Under the pieces are notes generated by a model. It was not told where the DNA came from. It worked only from the letters and a program-made list of their open reading frames with translations, and did not search any database. From a virus: a stretch of DNA of 35,458 bases. The first letter of the stretch is position 1. Each line of letters starts with the position of its first letter. The position numbers and the translations under genes are program-made. The stretch covers positions 1-35,458 of the IMG/VR virus record IMGVR_UViG_3300025759_014606. One strand, given 5' to 3'. Positions 34,567 through 35,458 of this stretch are shown piece by piece.

Positions 34567-35458
34567 TTAAAAATCGTCCTCTAATACGCCAGAGCTTTGG
34601 TAGTCTTTGACTTTTCTTTCAAAGAAATTTGTCATTGCTCCGGTGTCTACCACCTCAGATAACCAAGGGAAGGGATTATTGTCGCTATCGAAACGGTAAT
34701 CAATCCCAATGCCTTCGAGTCTCCTGTTGCCTATATATTGCATATAGTCTACGAACATATCTGCATTTAACCCAAGAATTCCACGAGGAAGAACATCGTG
34801 AGCATATTTAATTTCAAGCTCTACTGCTTTTTTGATATGCTCTACAGTTTCCTCTTCGAATTTTTTAGTCCAAATCGAAGGGTATTGCTCTTTTATAGTA
34901 TTAATAAGGTATGTTCCAAATTGGATATGTAGGCTTTCGTCTCTTAATGTGTATCTAATTTGATCTGACAATCCGGGAAGTTTATTTTGTCTTCCCAAAG
35001 CTAAAAGCATAGCAAACCCGCTAAAGAAAAATGTTCCTTCACATACTATGTAATAGGTTACTAAATTCCTTAAAAACTCTTTTTTGCCGTCCGCTGATTT
35101 AGTGGTAAAATCTTGCCTGTTAACGTCAGAAGTTATACTCATTAAGAAATCGTCTTTAGCCTTAATTGACGGTATATTATTATAAGCTTCATATACGTCA
35201 GAGACTTTCAAAGAATAAGAATCGCAGCAAGTTACAACCGTCCAGTTGTGAAGAGATTCTTCGTAAGCTTGTCTTAAGATGTATTGACGACATTCAGGGT
35301 CAGTTACCCATTTCGCGACAGTAAGTAGTAAGTTATTGCCAACCAAGGACTCACTTCCAGCAAAAAAGCCAAGACATCTTTTAACGAGTAATTTTTCATC
35401 TGTAGACAATGATTCATTTTTCCACTGATCAACATCATCGGACATATTAATTTCAGAG
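34567..35458 (-). CDS. nrdB: Class I ribonucleotide reductase small subunit, Tyr-less (5'-truncated)
   Basis: The frame stays open past ATG 35445 to the right edge, and the extra codons (S-E-I-N) fit the conserved W..EI..SDD start of R2 proteins, so the gene continues outside. Counting from that Met, the six metal ligands are E32, E63, H66, E136, E170 and H173. The radical tyrosine position (seven after E63) is V70, and the first ligand is Glu rather than Asp. Both traits mark class Ic-like R2 proteins with a Mn/Fe-type cofactor. It supplies deoxyribonucleotides with a large subunit not in the window. The C-terminus LEDDF is the expected contact tail. Confidence 0.9.
   Translation of the reverse strand, partial: SEINMSDDVDQWKNESLSTDEKLLVKRCLGFFAGSESLVGNNLLLTVAKWVTDPECRQYILRQAYEESLHNWTVVTCCDSYSLKVSDVYEAYNNIPSIKAKDDFLMSITSDVNRQDFTTKSADGKKEFLRNLVTYYIVCEGTFFFSGFAMLLALGRQNKLPGLSDQIRYTLRDESLHIQFGTYLINTIKEQYPSIWTKKFEEETVEHIKKAVELEIKYAHDVLPRGILGLNADMFVDYMQYIGNRRLEGIGIDYRFDSDNNPFPWLSEVVDTGAMTNFFERKVKDYQSSGVLEDDF

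Overview
The window is a stretch of a large, AT-rich, tailed double-stranded DNA phage genome, probably lytic and aquatic. Evidence: a virion fibre gene with collagen-like and beta-repeat modules, a near-complete phage replication set (DnaB-type helicase, Toprim primase, family C polymerase, DEDDh exonuclease, RecA, RecB/Cas4-like nuclease, class I ribonucleotide reductase small subunit), tightly overlapping genes, and no tRNA, integrase, transposase or rRNA. Sugar-nucleotide and glycosyltransferase genes and sigma70-like promoters suggest a Gram-negative host, but the host cannot be named from the sequence. Most genes I inspected lack a clear Shine-Dalgarno sequence.

Layout. (1) Positions 2-4676, plus strand: end of a structural/fibre operon. 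It holds a collagen-like fibre protein open at the left edge, a Cys-rich protein, a zinc-ribbon protein and a GT2 glycosyltransferase. (2) 4685-25401, minus strand: replication and recombination genes (helicase-nuclease, a possible annealing protein, SSB-like protein, polymerase, exonuclease, nucleases, primase, DnaB, RecA). Glycosyltransferases, a sulfotransferase and two 2OG-Fe(II) oxygenases are interleaved. (3) 25382-32464, minus strand: a glycan cassette with GDP-mannose dehydratase, an epimerase, five glycosyltransferase-like genes and an FkbM methyltransferase. (4) 32502-35458: a small membrane protein, a lone plus-strand ORF, a third 2OG oxygenase, a WavE-like protein and NrdB, which is open at the right edge.

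The most interesting system is a possible phage collagen-modification pathway. The protein at 22608-23903 joins a GT25 domain to a C-terminal domain that closely matches animal procollagen lysyl hydroxylase (PLOD). The fibre protein in the same window carries Gly-X-Lys triplets, the sequon such an enzyme would modify. A second GT25 enzyme and two further 2OG oxygenases are also present.

Other notable points. The DNA polymerase III alpha subunit is split into a PHP-domain gene and a polymerase-core gene with three genes between them. Three strong promoters sit only 6-8 nt upstream of start codons, predicting leaderless mRNAs. A GT9 domain is cut in two at an ATGA overlap. NrdB lacks the radical tyrosine (class Ic-like). 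A 1096-residue protein joins an Mrr-like nuclease to an SF2 helicase.
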